A stretch of 64,000 nt of DNA from Kutzneria sp044547355. GTDB taxonomy: Bacteria; Actinomycetota; Actinomycetes; Mycobacteriales; Pseudonocardiaceae. The number at the start of each line of letters is the position of its first letter. Positions within the stretch are counted from its first letter, which is position 1. Of this stretch, positions 16,297 to 24,768 are shown piece by piece. The stretch is from contig NZ_JBIUAG010000007.1 of assembly GCF_044547355.1 (NCBI RefSeq), positions 1 through 64,000 on the forward strand, in the 5' to 3' direction. Under the pieces are notes generated by a model that made no database searches, had not been told where the DNA came from, and was given only the letters and a program-made list of their open reading frames with translations. The position numbers and the translations under genes were made by a program.

Positions 16297-18682
16297 GGTC
16301 AGCGTTCGGGACCTCTGGCACGCCCAGTTCCCGCCGGATGTCGGCGGCCTCGGCCAGCGCCTCGCGCGCGGTGGGACCGTCCGGCGCGACCCGCGCGATG
16401 CGGCGCAGGGTGGCGGCCTCGGCGGCCCGGGCGTGGAACTCGCGGTGCAGCGAGAGCGCCCGGCGGTAGCTGAGCAGCGCCTCCCGCCATCGGCCGAGTC
16501 GGCGATGGACAAAACCGAGGGTGTCCCACGTGTCGGCCTGCGCCCGCCGCATGCCGAGATCGGCGAGGATGCGCAGCGACTCCCGGCTGTGCGCGACGGC
16601 GGCGTCGTAGCGGTCCTGCCGCGCCTCGAACCAGCCGACGGCGTTCAGCGCGGACGCGGTCTCCGCCGGGTCGGCGCCCTGGCGGACGAGGGTCAGCATC
16701 CGGTCGGCGTGCACCGCGCCGGCCGCCGGCCGCCCGACCCGGGCCCGGAGCCAAGCCGCCCCCAAATGCAGTCCGGCCAAGGACTTCCGGTCGTCCAGCT
16801 GCACGAACATCGGCATCGCGGCGGTTATCAGCTCGATGGCCGTCGAGTAGTCGCGCAGCCCCGCGTGCACACGGGCGAGGCCGCGCATGGTCTGGGCCGT
16901 CTGCGCCAAATCGCCCTTTCGCTCAGCGGTCCGCAGCGCCTCGGCCCCGGCGGCCAACAGCTCCGGCCACAGCCGGGCGCGGTCCAGGTGGTCGCCGATC
17001 ACGCCGGCGAACCGCCAGACGTAGTCGCCGTAGCCCTCGGCCAGCGCCTCGGTGATCAACATCCGCAGCATCCGGCGCTCGGCCTCGTAGCCGGGGCAGG
17101 CCGGCCGCACCGGCGCCTCCGGTGGCACGACCGCCACCTTCACACGGGTGGTCTGCCGGTTGTTGAACAGGTAGTGGTCGAACAGCCGCCGGCGCACCAG
17201 GTCCCGTTCGCCGGCCGACAGCGCCGTGGCCAACTCGATGCCGTAGTCCCGCACGATTCCCGGCCAGCTGTACCGGCCCGGCCGGTACTCGTCGACCAGC
17301 TGCGCCGAGGCCAGTTCGGCCAGCAGCGGCCGGGTCCGCTCGGGCGGCGCGCCGATCATGCTCGCCGCCTCGATCGGCCCGATCTCCCGGGTCGGGTGCA
17401 GCGCGAGGGTGTGGAACAGGCGGGCGGCCGCCGGCGACAACGCCTCGTACGAACGGGAGAACGAGGTCCGCACATCCTCGGTCAGGGTCGTCCGGGCCGG
17501 CGGGCGCAGCCGGATCGGGTAGGCGTCGTTGAAGGCCACCAGGCCCGAGAGATCGTCCCGGCTGGTGACGATCGCCGCGCAGCCGTCGGAGCCGGGCAGC
17601 AGCTCCCGGGCCTGCTCGGCGTCGCGGGCGTTGTCCAGCAGCACCAACACCCGCCGGCCGGACAGCGAGCTGCGGTAGAGCGCCGCCGGATCGCAGACGT
17701 CCTGCACGCCCAACAAGGCCCGAACCGCCTCGCTCGTGGTCAGCGCCTGTACCGAGCCGTTCAGATCGACTTCCAGGACGCCGTCCGGGAAACGGTCCGC
17801 CGCCAACCGCGCCGCATGCCGGGCCAAGGCGGTCTTGCCCGCGCCGGCCATGCCCGTCACCGCGAGCACCGCCGCCGGTTCGTCGGGCTGCGGCAGCCGC
17901 TCCAGCAACGCCTTCAGCTCCTCGTCCCGGCCTACGAACGCCACCGGCTCCACGTCGATCAACACGCTTTGGTAGGCCTCGCGCAGCCGTGCCCCCGGGT
18001 GCACACCCAGCTCCAGCCGGAGCCGATCCCTTGTCTCACCGAACAGTTCCAGCGCCGCCGCCTGCTGGCCGTCCGCGTGCAGCAGCAACATCAGCCGGGC
18101 GTGCAGCTCCTCGTCCAGCGGCCGCCGCGCCGCCGCCGCTCGGACCATCGGCAACACCGCCGCCGCCATGCCCTCCGCCAACGCCCGGTCCGCCGCCGTG
18201 CGCAGCACCGCGTCGACTTCCTCGCTCACCGCCGTGAACACCGGATGCGAACGCACCTCGGCCGGCACATCCTCCGCGACTTCCCCGCCCACCAACGACA
18301 ACGCCTCGACCAGGTGGCCCAGCGTCGGCCGTCCCGCCGTCAACTCCCGGAACCGCAGCAGATCCAGCATCTGCGCGGTCATCGCCAACCGATAGCCGCC
18401 TGGCGTCGGCAGCAGCCACTTCCCCGTCGCCCGGCGCGGCAGCTCCGGCTCCAGCATCCTCCGGATCGCCCCCACGTGGCCCTGCACCACGTTCGCCGCC
18501 AACTCCGGCGGGTCCCCGCGCCACAGCGCCCCGGTGATCTCCCCCATCGTCACCGGCCGGCCCGCCCGCGCCAGCAACAAGGCCATCAGGGCCCTCCGCT
18601 GCGGCGATCCCAGCCCCGCCTCGCGCCCCTGCCGCCGCCCGCGCACCGGCCCCAGCACCGTCCACCAGAAGGCCGACTCCAC
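16283..18682 (-). CDS. AfsR/SARP-type regulator with BTAD, NB-ARC and TPR domains
   Basis: About 799 residues from the GTG at 18682; a TTG at 18721 would add 13 residues. Winged helix at 1-100 (WTVLGPVRGRRQG, then LWRGDPPELAANVVQGHVGAIRR), BTAD at 105-240, NB-ARC with Walker A GMAGAGKT at 277-284 and Walker B VLVLLDNA. TPR-like repeats fill the last 250 residues (LGFVHRRLGRWREALLSYRRAL). It is the third AfsR-type regulator within 19 kb. The immediate neighbours are MarR downstream and a secreted peptidase upstream, and the target is unknown. Confidence 0.9.
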   Translation of the reverse strand: MESAFWWTVLGPVRGRRQGREAGLGSPQRRALMALLLARAGRPVTMGEITGALWRGDPPELAANVVQGHVGAIRRMLEPELPRRATGKWLLPTPGGYRLAMTAQMLDLLRFRELTAGRPTLGHLVEALSLVGGEVAEDVPAEVRSHPVFTAVSEEVDAVLRTAADRALAEGMAAAVLPMVRAAAARRPLDEELHARLMLLLHADGQQAAALELFGETRDRLRLELGVHPGARLREAYQSVLIDVEPVAFVGRDEELKALLERLPQPDEPAAVLAVTGMAGAGKTALARHAARLAADRFPDGVLEVDLNGSVQALTTSEAVRALLGVQDVCDPAALYRSSLSGRRVLVLLDNARDAEQARELLPGSDGCAAIVTSRDDLSGLVAFNDAYPIRLRPPARTTLTEDVRTSFSRSYEALSPAAARLFHTLALHPTREIGPIEAASMIGAPPERTRPLLAELASAQLVDEYRPGRYSWPGIVRDYGIELATALSAGERDLVRRRLFDHYLFNNRQTTRVKVAVVPPEAPVRPACPGYEAERRMLRMLITEALAEGYGDYVWRFAGVIGDHLDRARLWPELLAAGAEALRTAERKGDLAQTAQTMRGLARVHAGLRDYSTAIELITAAMPMFVQLDDRKSLAGLHLGAAWLRARVGRPAAGAVHADRMLTLVRQGADPAETASALNAVGWFEARQDRYDAAVAHSRESLRILADLGMRRAQADTWDTLGFVHRRLGRWREALLSYRRALSLHREFHARAAEAATLRRIARVAPDGPTAREALAEAADIRRELGVPEVPNADRQRP

Positions 18683-18926
18683 GATTCCGCCCGTCGATCC
18701 GCCGCACCACCGGCGAACCAAACTATACGATTCAGTTCAGAATTCGTTCAGATCCGTCCCATCGTCGCCCACCGCCAACCCGAACGGCCCGCCCTTTCCC
18801 GATCCGGTTCCCACCCGACCGAAAATCGCGGTGCGAGGTGGGCGGCTCCGACCGTCGACAACTGTCCGAAATGCCGACGAGCGGCCCGTCCGCGACAGCG
18901 AACGGACCGCTCGGGTCAACGGCAGA
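18683..18926. other. Intergenic region upstream of an AfsR-type gene
   Basis: Promoter-side gap between the peptidase stop and the AfsR-type start. It is relatively AT-rich near 18720-18750 (ACTATACGATTCAG), a possible -10 region on either strand. No convincing dyad was found. Confidence 0.35.
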
Positions 18927-18960
18927 TCACTCCTGGGTGTAGGTCACTCCTGGGTGTAGG
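18927..18960 (-). repeat. 17-bp tandem duplication at the peptidase stop codon
   Basis: The 17-base unit TCACTCCTGGGTGTAGG occurs at 18927-18943 and again at 18944-18960. On the minus strand the in-frame copy encodes the last residues YTQE and the stop of the peptidase, and the second copy lies just beyond that stop. This looks like a recent slippage duplication. Confidence 0.8.
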
Positions 18961-19675
18961 TCACGTCGAACGAGCCGTTGGACAGCGAGCCGGTGTGGTC
19001 CTCGAAGCCGGAGCTGTTGCTGGCGTCGAGGGCGTGGCCGTTGGCCCCGGTGTAGGTGGCGCCGTCCACGGTGGCCCCGCTGAAGTGCACGGTGCCGAAG
19101 TCCGGGTAGGCGCCGGTCGGCGACTCCAGGATGAACTCGGCCGAGGCGTTGGCGCCGGGGTAGGACTTGGTGACGTGCTCGGTCCAGCCCTTGGTGGTGT
19201 CGCTGATGGTGAGCGTGTAGCTGGTGCCGCTGCGCTGCACGCTGGCGGTGAAGTTGTCGCCGGGGCTGACCGGGTCGTTGTAGTAGACGGGCGAGGCCGG
19301 GTACATCTCGTACCACGCCTGGTACTGCGGCGAGCCGGACGAGCAGTCGGTGGCCACGCCGGTCTGCTCCACCGACTGGCTGCCGTAGCCATCGATGCCG
19401 ACCCACGGCGCGTACAGGTCGTTGGACGAGTTGCAGGTGACCTCGGGCTCGTTCCAGCTGGCGCTGACCGAACTGAAGCCGCTGCCGGTGGACACCCACC
19501 CCGACCAGTTGCCGCCGTCCTCGTTGAAGTTGCCGCCGACCAGGGGACGGGCGTGGGCGGTGGGGGCGGAGTGCTGGGGCGCGAAGCCGGCCGACGCGCT
19601 CGCGGTTGCGGGGACGGCGCCGGTCAGCAGGGTGGCGGCGCCGGCCGCGGCGAACGCGAGAAGACGTGCTCGCAT
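18944..19675 (-). CDS. Secreted glutamic endopeptidase, family G1 (eqolisin-like)
   Basis: A 243-residue exported protein with a signal peptide (RARLLAFAAAGAATLL..., cleavage near ASA). The mature part carries the G1 hallmarks: NWSGWV at 56-61, WVGIDGYGSQSVEQTG with Gln104, WYEMYP, and SAEFILESPTG with Glu180. Gln and Glu form the catalytic dyad in scytalidoglutamic peptidase, and both appear present. The family is best known from fungi, with scattered bacterial members. Such enzymes digest proteins at acidic pH outside the cell. The start ATG has signal-peptide sequence directly after it; the frame continues upstream but without a plausible leader. Confidence 0.87.
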   Translation of the reverse strand: MRARLLAFAAAGAATLLTGAVPATASASAGFAPQHSAPTAHARPLVGGNFNEDGGNWSGWVSTGSGFSSVSASWNEPEVTCNSSNDLYAPWVGIDGYGSQSVEQTGVATDCSSGSPQYQAWYEMYPASPVYYNDPVSPGDNFTASVQRSGTSYTLTISDTTKGWTEHVTKSYPGANASAEFILESPTGAYPDFGTVHFSGATVDGATYTGANGHALDASNSSGFEDHTGSLSNGSFDVTYTQE

Positions 19676-19991
19676 AGTGCAGAACCTCCGGATGCAGGGT
19701 TGGGGCCGAGTGGCCCCGCCGGTGCGTCGACTCTGACCGAACGCCCGGTCGGCTGGCACCCTGCGATCGGAGGGTTTCTCGGTTCTCCGCCGTGGGTACC
19801 CGGACAGGTTGGAAGTTCCCGCAGGTCCGCTTGTCACATTGGCGAGGTATGGTCGATTTCGACCCGCACTGACGTGACAGCGGAAACCTGCGCGCGCGAG
19901 TTCGGCTCGACCTCCCCGGATCGTCACCCGATAGTGATCATCTGGCACTAGGATCCGACGGCACACGCGTCGGCGGGGCGAGGGTGGTGAC
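19676..19991. other. Divergent intergenic region (316 bases)
   Basis: Holds the promoters of the secreted peptidase (minus) and the Cei-like gene (plus). The part near 19920-19950 (TCACCCGATAGTGATCATCTGG) contains a short dyad around TGATCA. No recognised operator or RNA was seen. Confidence 0.35.
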
Positions 19992-20624
19992 GTGCGGTCG
20001 AAACGCTGGCGGCGGACTCGTTCGCTGGTGCTGCTCAGCCTGCTGCTGATCGCCTCGACGGTGGTCTGGGTGCGGGTGTTCCAGAGCGTGCCCACGATCG
20101 ACCAGTCCGTCGGCTGCACTCCGATGAAACCGGGCGTCTCGGTGGTCGGCTACCACGATCTGGACCAGGTCGCGCCGGCCCCGCCCGGGCAGGTCGCGGT
20201 GCGCGTGATCAACGCCAGCTCGGCGCGCGGGGCCGCCAGCCTGATGTCGGCGGAGCTGACCGATCTCGGCTTCCAGCCGGCCGCGCCGCCGGCCACCGAC
20301 CCGGCCTACCCGCTGGGCAACATGAACTGCGTCGGACAGATCCGGTTCGGCGCGCAGGGTGTGAGCGGGGCGCGGATGCTGAGCATGCTGGTGCCGTGCG
20401 CCCAGTTGGTGCGGGACGACCGCACCGACCAGACCGTCGACTTCGCCATCGGCACCGGCTTCAACGGGCTGGTCGTCACCACTGCCGCGCACCAGGTCCT
20501 GACCGATCTGACCGCCTGGTACCAGAGCCATCCGGCGCCGTCCGGCGGTCTGCTCAACCAGGATCCGGCCGCGCCCAAGCTGAACGCCCCGCTGCTGGCC
20601 GCGGCCCGGCCGGGGCACTGCTGA
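19992..20624 (+). CDS. LytR C-terminal-domain membrane protein, Cei (envelope integrity)-like
   Basis: A 210-residue protein with a short basic N-terminus (RSKRWRRTR), one membrane anchor at about 12-30, and an extracytoplasmic part. That part contains a LytR_C-like domain (VAVRVINASSARGAASLMSAEL, then LTDLGF) at 68-115. Overall length and architecture match the mycobacterial envelope integrity protein Cei (Rv2700), of unknown biochemistry. Conserved cysteines at about 42 and 114 could be disulphide-linked outside. It begins at GTG. The divergent neighbour is the G1 peptidase, and a HAD phosphatase follows 72 bases downstream. Confidence 0.8.
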   Translation: MRSKRWRRTRSLVLLSLLLIASTVVWVRVFQSVPTIDQSVGCTPMKPGVSVVGYHDLDQVAPAPPGQVAVRVINASSARGAASLMSAELTDLGFQPAAPPATDPAYPLGNMNCVGQIRFGAQGVSGARMLSMLVPCAQLVRDDRTDQTVDFAIGTGFNGLVVTTAAHQVLTDLTAWYQSHPAPSGGLLNQDPAAPKLNAPLLAAARPGHC

Positions 20625-20696
20625 CACTGGCGATATGGATAGAGTTCACGCCCTCAGCCCTGCCCCCGGGGGCGGTTCAATGTTCAACTTCCACCT

Positions 20697-21266
20697 ATGA
20701 AGATCACTCTCCGGCTGGCCGTCGTCGGCCTGGCCGCCGGCCTGCTCACCTTGAGCGCCGGCATCGCGAACGCCGCCCCGGCCGCCGCGCCGAGCGAGGC
20801 GCAGTGGCTGTCCGACGTCACCGCCGTGACCAACCAGGCGTCGCCCTACCTCCAGCAGCGGCTGTCCAGCCCCGGCAAGCTCGCCATCGTGCTGGACATC
20901 GACAACACCTCGCTGGAGACGCACTACCACCCGATCACCATGCCGGCCATCCCGCCGGTGCTGGCCATGATCCAGCAGGCCAAGGCCAAGGGCGCCAGCA
21001 TCTTCTTCATCACCGACCGCCCGGAGCTGTTCCGCTCGGTGACCCAGAGCAGCCTGACCGCCGTCGGCTACCCGGTGGACGGCCTGTCGCTGCGGCCGAA
21101 CTTCAACACCGACCCGGTGCAGGTCAACAAGACCAACGCCCGCGCGGCGATCGAGGCCCAGGGCTTCACCATCGTCGCCAACATCGGCAACAACACCACC
21201 GACCTGGAGGGCGGCCACGCCGAGCGCACCTTCAAGCTCCCCGACTACGACGGCGCCCTGCGCTGA
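20697..21266 (+). CDS. Secreted HAD-family acid phosphatase (class B-like)
   Basis: A 189-residue exported protein. The signal peptide ends near ANA at residue 26. The HAD motif I VLDIDNTSLE puts nucleophile Asp67 and acid/base Asp69 in the DxDxT/S arrangement. FFITDRPE at about 103-110 is motif II (Thr106). It fits HAD subfamily IIIB acid phosphatases, which remove phosphate from extracellular organic substrates, though motifs III and IV are compressed. It is followed by a strong hairpin and converges on a hemerythrin-like gene. Confidence 0.85.
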   Translation: MKITLRLAVVGLAAGLLTLSAGIANAAPAAAPSEAQWLSDVTAVTNQASPYLQQRLSSPGKLAIVLDIDNTSLETHYHPITMPAIPPVLAMIQQAKAKGASIFFITDRPELFRSVTQSSLTAVGYPVDGLSLRPNFNTDPVQVNKTNARAAIEAQGFTIVANIGNNTTDLEGGHAERTFKLPDYDGALR

Positions 21267-21273
21267 CCCTCGC

Positions 21274-21344
21274 GAGTCCCGCCCACAGACATGCCGAACT
21301 GCTGAAACTGTTTCAGCAGTTCGGTATGTCGCTCAGCGGGACTC
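21274..21344. terminator. Two-part hairpin with a 20-bp stem between convergent genes
   Basis: ACATGCCGAACTGCTGAAAC (21289-21308) pairs with the 20 bases at 21310-21329, with one G-U wobble and practically no loop. Outer arms GAGTCCCGC (21274-21282) and GCGGGACTC (21336-21344) extend it. The right outer arm is coding sequence for the last residues of the hemerythrin-like protein. A bidirectional terminator is the simplest reading. Confidence 0.75.
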
Positions 21345-21893
21345 ACGGGGTTCGCGGAGGAGGGCGGTGAGGTGGTGGGCGGTGTCGGGGTCGCAGGCGG
21401 CTAGGCCGAAGCGGATGACACCGGACCAGTCGGCGGCGCAGAGGAAGCGTTCGAGCAGGGGCACGACGAACAGCTCGGTGGCGCAGATGTGCTCGCCGAG
21501 GGCGTTGGCGAAGCGCTCCAGGATGTCCACGAGCTGGTCGCGGCGCTCGGCGGTGGCCTCGTCCTCCCAGGCCAGGATGGCGGCCTGCACGGCCAGCGAC
21601 ATGGCGTCCAGGGCCCGGTGCTGGCGGACCATGACGTCGACCATGATGTCGGCCTCGCTGGGCTTGTCCCCCACCAGCCGCGGCCACAGCAGGATGTCCT
21701 CGGCGCACTGGTGCCGGTAGACGGCGTTGTCGACCAGCCGCACCCGCGCGGCGACGACCTGGGCGCGCTCGACGTCGTCCGGGGCGACGGCGCGCACCAG
21801 GTCGACGTTGCGGCCCACTTCGCGGCGGAAAAGGGCGTGCAGCCGGAATACCTGGCGGCTGGTGAAACTGCGACGTTCGGTGACGGCGGTCAT
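21333..21893 (-). CDS. Hemerythrin HHE-domain protein
   Basis: A 186-residue cytosolic four-helix protein. Likely di-iron ligands are RLHALFRREV (residues 16-25), YRHQCAEDILLWPRL (His-x3-Glu), QHRALDAM, and LGEHICATELFVVPLLE (His-x3-Glu). Hemerythrin-like proteins bind oxygen, NO or iron. The start ATG at 21893 is favoured because GGGAGG lies nine bases upstream. The gene is isolated, converging on the HAD phosphatase, and its promoter region is shared with no other start. Confidence 0.8.
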   Translation of the reverse strand: MTAVTERRSFTSRQVFRLHALFRREVGRNVDLVRAVAPDDVERAQVVAARVRLVDNAVYRHQCAEDILLWPRLVGDKPSEADIMVDVMVRQHRALDAMSLAVQAAILAWEDEATAERRDQLVDILERFANALGEHICATELFVVPLLERFLCAADWSGVIRFGLAACDPDTAHHLTALLREPRESR

Positions 21894-21988
21894 GGCACCC
21901 TCCCAAGTGCGGATGCCATGACTCACGCAGAAAACGGCGAAACGGGTCTGTGTCCGGACACAAGTGCCACCGTTGTTACCCGAACGGT

Positions 21989-23350
21989 CTACAGCCGAAT
22001 GGATTTCTGGTTCATGAACTCCATGATTCCGGCCGGCCCCAGCTCACGGCCCATGCCGGACCGTTTGACGCCGCCGAACGGCAGATCGGCCTGTGAGCCG
22101 CCGGCGCTGTTGAGATACACCATTCCGGACTCGATCTGTTCGGCCACCCGGCGCATGCGCTCCGCATCGGTGCCCCAGACGCTGGCCCCGAGCCCGAACG
22201 GCGAGTCGTTGGCGATGGCGATGGCCTCCTGCTCACTGTCCGCACGGAACACGAGCACCACGGGACCGAAGATCTCCTCGTAGTAGGCGTTCATCTCCGG
22301 CGTGACGTCGGTGAGCACGGTCGCCTCCAGGTAGGCGCCGGGCCCGTCAACCGGTCGCCCGCCGGCCCGCAGCGTCGCGCCCTGCCGCACGGCGGTGGCC
22401 ACCTGCTCGGCCACCTCGTCCCGGGCCGCGACCGAGGCCAGCGGCGGCAGTGTGGTGGCGGGGTCGGCCGGATCGCCGGGCCGGTAGTACTCGGCGACGC
22501 GCCGGGTCAGCTTGTCCACGAACTCGTCGTAGATGTCGGCCAGCACGATCATCCGCTTGGGCGCGTTGCAGGACTGCCCGCAGTTGCGCATCCGGGCCGT
22601 GGCCGTTCTGGTGACGGTCTCGTCCATGTCGTCGGTGTCGAGCACGATCAGCGGATCGGAGCCGCCGAGTTCGAGCACCGCCTTCTTCAGGTTACGGCCG
22701 GCCTCGGCGGCCACGCTGATGCCGGCTTGTTCGCTCCCGGTCAGGGAAACGCCCTGGATCCGGGGGTCGGCGAGGATGGCCGGCACCTGCCGGCTGGCGG
22801 CGAAGGTGTTGACGTAGACGTCTTCCGGCACGCCGGCGTCGTGCAGGATCTCGGCGATGGCCAGCGCCGAGCGCGGGCAGATGGACGCGTGCTTGAGCAG
22901 GATCGTGTTGCCCAGCACCAGGTTCGGCGCGACGAAACGGGCCACCTGGTAGCACGGGAAGTTCCACGGCATGACGCCCAGCAGCGCGCCGAGCGGCGTC
23001 TTCTGGATGACGGCCTCGCCGCCGCGGATGGACAGCGGCTGGTCGGCGATCAGCTCCGGGCCGTGCTGGCCGTAGTAGGTGAAGATGTCCACCACCACGC
23101 CGATCTCGCCGCGCCCCTCGTTGATCCGTTTGCCCATCTCCAGGGTCATGATCGCGGCCAGCTCGTCGGCGCGCTCCGCGAACAGCTCGGCGGCCCGCAG
23201 CACGATCTTGGCGCGCTCGGTCGCCGGCCGTCGTCGCCAGTCGGCGAACGCCCCGTGGACCCGGGCGATCGCCGCCTGGACCTCGGCGTCGGTGTCATTG
23301 GGGAGCTGCTCGACCAGCTCGCCGGTGGCGGGATTGGTGACTGTGTACAT
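21989..23350 (-). CDS. NAD(P)-dependent aldehyde dehydrogenase, succinate-semialdehyde type
   Basis: A 453-residue enzyme oxidising an aldehyde to its acid. The general base Glu lies in LELGGSDPLIV and the nucleophile Cys in MRNCGQSCNAPKRM. NFPCYQVARF, KHASICP and SLTGSEQAG build the cofactor site. Its length and the YFQ-free N-terminus resemble the shorter Sad/YneI-like succinate-semialdehyde dehydrogenases (about 460 residues) more than GabD (about 480). The start at 23350 gives MYTVTNPATGE; an upstream ATG would add nine residues. It is divergent from the PobA-like gene, so it may process a related aromatic or aldehyde intermediate. Confidence 0.88.
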   Translation of the reverse strand: MYTVTNPATGELVEQLPNDTDAEVQAAIARVHGAFADWRRRPATERAKIVLRAAELFAERADELAAIMTLEMGKRINEGRGEIGVVVDIFTYYGQHGPELIADQPLSIRGGEAVIQKTPLGALLGVMPWNFPCYQVARFVAPNLVLGNTILLKHASICPRSALAIAEILHDAGVPEDVYVNTFAASRQVPAILADPRIQGVSLTGSEQAGISVAAEAGRNLKKAVLELGGSDPLIVLDTDDMDETVTRTATARMRNCGQSCNAPKRMIVLADIYDEFVDKLTRRVAEYYRPGDPADPATTLPPLASVAARDEVAEQVATAVRQGATLRAGGRPVDGPGAYLEATVLTDVTPEMNAYYEEIFGPVVLVFRADSEQEAIAIANDSPFGLGASVWGTDAERMRRVAEQIESGMVYLNSAGGSQADLPFGGVKRSGMGRELGPAGIMEFMNQKSIRL

Positions 23351-23388
23351 GGACCGCGGGCCTCCGTTCACTCGCACCTACCGGCTAC

Positions 23389-23403
23389 TGTATACCGTAT
23401 GCA
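23389..23403. promoter_or_regulatory. 15-bp imperfect palindrome TGTATACCGTATGCA
   Basis: The arms TGTATAC and GTATGCA differ at one position around a central C. It sits 39-53 bases upstream of the aldehyde dehydrogenase ATG, in the divergent gap with the hydroxylase gene. It is a plausible operator or -10 region; the regulator is unknown. Confidence 0.4.
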
Positions 23404-23601
23404 CAGGCCTGTCAGGAGTGCTCAACTGTGACCTGTACCGGCGGGTATTACTCGGTCAGGTGAGGGGTCCCGCTCCCACTGGACAACCCCACGGCCGGCG
23501 CTGTTAGCTCTCGCCCCGGAAGATCATGAAGACTCACCGATAGTTGTCACCGCAAACACGGTCAGTGATGCCCGTGCACCATCCGACAGACAAGGGCGAT
23601 C

Positions 23602-24750
23602 ATGGCCGAACGGGCGACCGTGCTCATCGTGGGCGCGGGGCCGGCGGGGCTTGTGCTGGGAAACCTGTTGCGCGCCAACAGGGTCGACACCCTCATCCTG
23701 GAGCGGGGCAGCCGCGCGCGGGTGCAGACCCGTGCCAGGGCCGGGTTTCTGGGCGCCAACAGCGCCCGGGTGCTCACCGAGCACGGTCTCGACGCCGGCA
23801 TGCTCCACAATGGACATCTGCACGCAACCTGCGCTTTTCGTGACGGTAACGGGCAATTCGAGCTCGACTACAGCCGACTGGGCCGCGGCGAGGTGCACAC
23901 CGTTTACCCGCAGCAGCACCTCGTCACCGACCTGATCGCCGAGTACCTCGACCGCGGCGGCCGGATCCGGTTCGAGGTGCCCGTCACCCACATCGACCCC
24001 CAGACGGCTACCGTCAGCTACAACGGCGGCGAGGCCCAGGCACGCTTCGTGGTCGGCTGCGACGGCAGCAACGGGATCAGCCGCCGGGCCGTGCCGGCCG
24101 GCCGGCACGCCCGGGACCACGGCGTGGCCTGGCTGGCCGTGCTGGCGCAGGCCCCGCCGAGCATGGGCACCACCACGTACGCCATGCACGACAACGGATT
24201 CGCCGGCCACATGGCCCGCGGCCCGCACGTCACCCGCTACTACCTCCAGGTCGAGCCGGACGAGGACCCCGCGGCCTGGCCCGACGAACGGATCTGGGCC
24301 GAGCTGCGGCTGCGCATGCGGGTCGACCGGTTCGGGCCGCTGCGCGAGGGCCCGGTCACCGAGCGCCGGATCGTGCGGCTGCGCTCCGATGTCGTGGATT
24401 CGTTGCAGCACGGGCGGTTGTTCCTGGCCGGCGACGCCGCCAGCCTGATCAGCCCGTCCGCGGCCAAGGGCGCCAACCTGGCGATCATGGAGGCCGAGCT
24501 GCTGGCCGGGGCCCTGACCGACGCGCTGGCCCGCGACGACGAACGCGCCCTGGCCGCGTACTCGACGACCTGCCGGCCGCGCATCTGGCGGGCCCAGGAG
24601 TTCTCGCACTGGATGATCACCCTGCTGCACGGGCCGGCCGACGGCCCCGACGCGCAGTTCCAGCGCTTACTGCGCCGGGCCCGGCTGGACAGCCTCCGGG
24701 ACTCCCGCGCCCACCAGGACTTCTTCGCTGAGAACTACGTCGGTATCTGA
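23602..24750 (+). CDS. PobA-like FAD aromatic hydroxylase (4-hydroxybenzoate 3-monooxygenase family)
   Basis: A 382-residue flavoprotein. GAGPAG at 11-16 binds FAD, RTRARAGFLGANSARVL corresponds to the Arg-rich substrate region of PobA, and YPQQHLVTDLIAEYL follows as in that enzyme. GCDGSNGISRR is the DG motif, LFLAGDAASLISPSAAKGANL the GD motif, and the C-terminus FAENYVGI is nearly that of PobA. It probably adds a hydroxyl ortho to an existing phenol. Some PobA active-site tyrosines cannot be placed confidently, so the substrate may not be 4-hydroxybenzoate. The next gene is a methyltransferase, suggesting hydroxylation then O-methylation. Confidence 0.85.
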   Translation: MAERATVLIVGAGPAGLVLGNLLRANRVDTLILERGSRARVQTRARAGFLGANSARVLTEHGLDAGMLHNGHLHATCAFRDGNGQFELDYSRLGRGEVHTVYPQQHLVTDLIAEYLDRGGRIRFEVPVTHIDPQTATVSYNGGEAQARFVVGCDGSNGISRRAVPAGRHARDHGVAWLAVLAQAPPSMGTTTYAMHDNGFAGHMARGPHVTRYYLQVEPDEDPAAWPDERIWAELRLRMRVDRFGPLREGPVTERRIVRLRSDVVDSLQHGRLFLAGDAASLISPSAAKGANLAIMEAELLAGALTDALARDDERALAAYSTTCRPRIWRAQEFSHWMITLLHGPADGPDAQFQRLLRRARLDSLRDSRAHQDFFAENYVGI

Positions 24751-24768
24751 CCAGTTGGAGTGCACAAC

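Noticed and set aside
16121..19951. 1276-codon open frame on the plus strand
   Set aside because: It crosses several real genes in antisense and encodes repetitive Arg/Gln-rich sequence.
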